This document shows, in pieces, positions 60,557 to 64,000 of a DNA stretch of 64,000 nucleotides; the first letter of the stretch is position 1; every line of letters starts with the position of its first letter. Location of the stretch: assembly GCA_008933995.1 (NCBI GenBank), contig WARS01000071.1, positions 1,971,047-2,035,046 of the forward strand, given 5' to 3'. The notes below the pieces were generated by a model. It did no database searches and had not been told where the DNA came from. It saw only the letters and a program-made list of their open reading frames with translations. Made by a program: the position numbers and the translations under genes. This stretch comes from Datnioides undecimradiatus. Lineage: Eukaryota; Chordata; Actinopteri; Lobotiformes; Datnioididae.

Positions 60557-60745
60557 TTGAGCCATCAGTGGGTGCTGCAGCCTATCCCAGCAGTCACTGG
60601 TCATAGACAGACACACTCATTCACACATATGGTCAATTTAAAGTTCCCAGTTCATCTGTCTTGCATGTTTTGGGTTGGTGGCAGGAACGGAGCGAACATG
60701 CAAACTCAACACAGTAAGAACCTGCTGGGTAGTTATGGGTGGTGC
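60557..60745 (-). repeat. Dispersed repeat, 'AACATGCAAACTC' half
   Basis: Blocks GCAGCCTATCCCAGCAGTCA, ACACACTCATTCACACATAT, GGTCAATTTAAAGTTCCCAG and GAACATGCAAACTCAACACA match a very widespread teleost repeat ('agcctatcccagctgtca', 'accattcacactcac', 'ggtcaatttagagt', 'gaacatgcaaactccacacag'). The segment at 33.95-34.05 kb is the other end of what I believe is the same family, in the opposite sense. Strongly diverged, non-coding. Confidence 0.72.
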
Positions 60746-63700
60746 CACAGTGTTTACAGTCAGTTACATCAGTCACCACAAGGCCTTTCACGCCATTAAC
60801 CTCTTTTAACCTTTACAGGGAAACATATAGGAGCCATCTTGTTTTGGCCACTACTTCTTCTTTCTAGTCAGGGTTGGATGGGAATTGTTTCCATCGTCTG
60901 AGTCCACCAGAATATGCATCAGCTCCACTGAGACACAGGAGCGCTACCTGGCTTCCTGTCTCTCTGAGATGCCACCGATGCATGATATATTCACCCAGGC
61001 TCATCCCTTTGAAGGAGGGACCGGCTTAATGCAGGACTGTTCAGGCTCCTCTCCACACAGAGTGAAGACGAGTGACTTAATTATCCTCAGAACTGCCAAA
61101 TCTAACAAACTGGCAAAGTTGGCAACGCTGCTCCTGGAGGATGCGGAGTGTCTCCCATTTGTCATTCTGTGAATATAGACACAACATGGAGCTGTGTGGG
61201 CCGTGTAGCATATTCGTCACTGGTCGTATCATATGTTAAATTTGCCCCAGTTTCAGCTCAGGCACTTCGACTGCCAATTCAGCAACACATGCTTTTATGA
61301 CCAGACAGCAACGAGGTGCCCGGAGTGCCAATTTGAAAACACACTTGAAGCAAGCGCCCACTGAGAGAGAGAGAGAGAGAGAGACGGGAGAGTGCTGCAT
61401 CTGATAAAAGGGAGGGAGTAACATGAAAGACAGAGAACAACTGAGATGCAGCCAACACTGATGACATTTACGAGGGTATTCTCCGAGGGTAGAGATAACA
61501 GACATTCGGCTTGGGCTAGAAAAAGAGAAAACAAAATGAAATGTTTAATGATTCCTGTCGGGGCAAAACAAGAGTCAGACGACTTTTAGGGGACAAAGAA
61601 AAGACATTTACGTAAGGATCAGTGACGGCGCAACTCCAACAATGAGCTCGAACAAACCAGGGAGCGGATTGGGTTGGTTCGTCAGCCACAGATGAGTGGA
61701 TATTAGACTCAGCTGCATCCGTTGACCGACTGTGGAGACCAGCAAAACCAGATTAACTCAAAGATCAGATTATTTGCCCACTGGAGGGTTTTACTCAATC
61801 TGTTTTTACATGAGCCTTAAATCTCCACGTGATGGAAAAGTGGACATTTACATTGATGTATTGCAATCGTACCTAGGTGATATACCAACAGATCTTCCAA
61901 ATCACACCTTTGATTCATTCTCCTCACGTTGCATGTGCTTGACGAGCACCCGGCTGAATTACACTGCTGTGGGGAGGTCTTCTGATTTGGACTGCATGGA
62001 CGGATGAAAGATGCACACAGTGTCCAGTGGAGGTAAAAAGCAATGAAAAGAATAGGAAACCAAAAGTCCATGAGGAGAATGAACAAAAGAAGGAAAATAA
62101 AGGGAAACGAAGAGAAGATGGATTGAGACGGAAGAATGTAACGTCAGGATGAAGGGCTGAAGCGATGAAACAGGCGAGAGTATTTCAAGATGTTACCCGA
62201 ACAAACTGGAAAGGTTAAAAGGTGAATGTGACAAATCAGGAGGAGAAGAAGAAAAAGGATAACGGGCAGTCAAACAAATTAACGCCCATGTTTTATCTCC
62301 TGCACCCTCATTACCGCCTTGGTTTTTAGCCAGCAGCACTCCGACGCGTCAGCGCTCTGAATGAAAGAGTCTTTTCACGGCCTAATGATGACATTGCCAG
62401 ATATTACCGCAGGTTGAGTAGAAAAAAAAACGTGCATTTTGAGAAATTAGCAGAGGACAAAGCAGAATGAGAGCGTGATGAAACCGACCTGATCTATTTC
62501 ACAGACTCTCAGCTCTATAAACACTTCGATCTGAAGTTCTGAGCCATGAACAACTCCTGAAGGTCAAACTACTTGGCTGACCTGGTGTTAACCTCTCATC
62601 AAAGCTCTCAAGAACATCTGCTGGTTCAGCCATAAAGGGTGCATGTTCAGCAAGATCTACTAGAACAACCCTTCATTACAATAATTGAAAGTACCATAAA
62701 TCACAAAATACCCAACCAATCTTTTTTTTATATCCCAAAGCTCATAGAAAAGATGTTATTGGAGTTTTTACATACTGGAAAATGGATTTAGTCATTGAAA
62801 TGTTGATGTTTCAGTGTCAGAAGAGGTCTTGGCTCACTCCACTTTTGTTTGGAGCTGAAAAGTTGGCCCCCAAGCACGATATTCTGTATATTTCAACGAT
62901 AAGAGCAAAGAAAAGAACATGAGTTGGGAATGTGAAAGGCTGCATCTCTGACCCGCTGTAGTCTGCAAGGCTGAACGCGGCGCTCAATCATAGATCAAAG
63001 CTGTGCCGAGAAAGAGAATATGGGAGTGGTGGAGATGGGATTTGGGAGGAGAATGGGGAGGCAGAGGAATGCAGAGGGGTAAATAAAGTTCTGGACATGG
63101 AAACAAACAGAAGTGGTATTAAAAAATGGACAGCAGCTCATCAAGCATGAGTACCGGGAGTGGGGCAGTGCGAGGACTCTCACCGAAATTCACTTTTGGA
63201 CTTTTACCTGATATATGAAGCAAAGGTGACCCTGCTACCATTTAAACAAGATGAAGAATTTGCTTTCATTTCATTATTTTATGTATTTATTATCTGCAGA
63301 AAGAGCCAAACCTGTAGACTTCATAATTATGCTGTTGCCTTTATGTAAATTCAGCCATACTGGAGGGCATCGGCACATGGATGCACCCAGCTGACCAAAC
63401 GGCTTCTTAAAAGATTTAATTTAACTTCATACTCGCCCTGCGGTGAACTTTGGTCCCATAACAGGAGACGTTTTTGGAGAACGGCTGCACAAATGCAATA
63501 GAAACACAATATGACAAAGTGTTTTTGATGTTGGGCATTAACAGAAAACAGAAAATGAAAGGTTCAAGGTCCAAACAAGGGATTACACAAAGAGCTAAGC
63601 TGTGCATTGGACCAAAGGGCAGTTTATGGCACGTTTCTCTTATATATTATGTATTTTTCCACTTCCTGCACAGATGTTTTCATCCAGTGGCTTAAAAAGC

Positions 63701-63962
63701 GTAATCCCTCCTTTCTTTGGTAAACTTTTAATGTGAGGTAACTGCATAAAACTGAGAAACAAAGTAAATTAAACTTTAAATAAACTTTTCTGCCTTTTTA
63801 GTCATGGTGAATGCTCCTCGGCTCACATCTCAGCTGCGTGTGTGGCCACAGTTGTCTGAGTGAGGCCTGGGCACAAAAGATTAATTACACAGGTCAACGC
63901 TCCCCCGGCTGCCGGTCATGATGGGTGTAATTATGACTCAGCATGTTTTGTGCTTCCCACAG
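60746..63962. other. Noncoding stretch to the right edge
   Basis: No gene supported before the edge. A GA tract is at 61363. The plus strand at 62.03-62.28 kb is purine-rich (GAAGAGAAG-type words). A 91-codon plus frame at 61732-62007 has no recognisable domain. Confidence 0.5.
61363..61384. repeat. (GA)n microsatellite
   Basis: Eleven uninterrupted GA units, read directly. Confidence 0.96.
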
Positions 63963-64000
63963 GTGAATCTCGTCGGGTTGGACGGGACGAGCTCAGTAAA
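63963..64000 (+). CDS. Candidate start of an exon, cut by the window edge
   Basis: The upstream sequence has the form of a vertebrate 3' splice site: a branch-like TATGACTCAG at about 63932-63941, then GTTTTGTGCTTCCCACAG ending at 63962. The 38 bases that follow are CG-rich (four CG dinucleotides), unlike the intron-like DNA before them. Two frames are open: from base 1, VNLVGLDGTSSV; from base 3, ESRRVGRDELSK. The third begins with a stop. No protein family is recognised from so few residues. If real, most of this window could be the preceding intron or the upstream flank of a gene lying to the right. Confidence 0.22.
   Translation, partial: MNLVGLDGTSSV

Noticed and set aside
1-64000. CRISPR arrays, insertion sequences, operons, riboswitches, integrated viruses
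   Set aside because: The window is teleost nuclear DNA. No spaced direct repeats of CRISPR form, no bacterial genes and no recognisable viral or LTR-retrovirus proteins were found.

Overview
This 64 kb window looks like nuclear DNA of a ray-finned fish, most likely a percomorph teleost. The evidence is dense (CA)n and (GA)n microsatellites, frequent TTAGCATGCTA-type AT-rich motifs, CpG-poor sequence with local CpG-rich patches, degraded non-LTR retrotransposon pieces, and several dispersed repeats that I know from memory to be common in percomorph genomes. There are no operons, ribosome binding sites or long open frames. The longest frame (about 274 codons, minus strand, 14.3-15.1 kb) is low-complexity translation of a purine-rich strand and is not believed.

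No host protein-coding gene can be supported. The window is either intergenic or a large intron. The only hint of a host exon is at the very right edge (63963-64000), where a strong 3' splice site is followed by 38 open bases. A weaker candidate micro-exon lies at 19255-19326. Nothing resembling a tRNA, rRNA, snRNA or a microRNA I know was found.

Layout. 0-5.7 kb: noncoding sequence with two CA tracts, a fragment of a PCR-like dispersed repeat family (called TCR here) at 2.6 kb, then a frameshifted remnant of a patchily distributed, transposon-like multicopy ORF (4.14-4.81 kb, minus) and a dispersed repeat (5.2 kb). 6-20 kb: mostly featureless, with another TCR copy (6.8 kb), a local duplication with a 20-bp signature motif (13.1-13.85 kb), a purine-rich block (14.57-14.84 kb) and a 25-bp-stem foldback (15.84 kb). 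20-27 kb: a graveyard of L2/Rex1-like LINE pieces (20.7 kb minus; 24.05 kb plus; 25.9 kb plus, with a YADD catalytic motif) interleaved with two diverged copies of an unidentified about 150-bp element. 27-38 kb: CpG-richer noncoding DNA, a long TCR copy (29.6 kb), paired GT tracts, and two copies of the 13.7 kb signature element in opposite orientation. 38-48 kb: a perfect 39-bp x 3 minisatellite whose units hold a CTCF-like and an Sp1-like box, plus three further CTCF-like motifs. 48-64 kb: microsatellites, a 480-bp polypyrimidine tract, a degraded tRNA-type SINE candidate and further dispersed repeats.

There is no set of genes that works together here. I see no convincing new system. The most checkable new items are the tandem CTCF/Sp1 array, the foldback, the two local repeat families, and the edge exon. 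All repeat-family identifications are from memory and need a library search.
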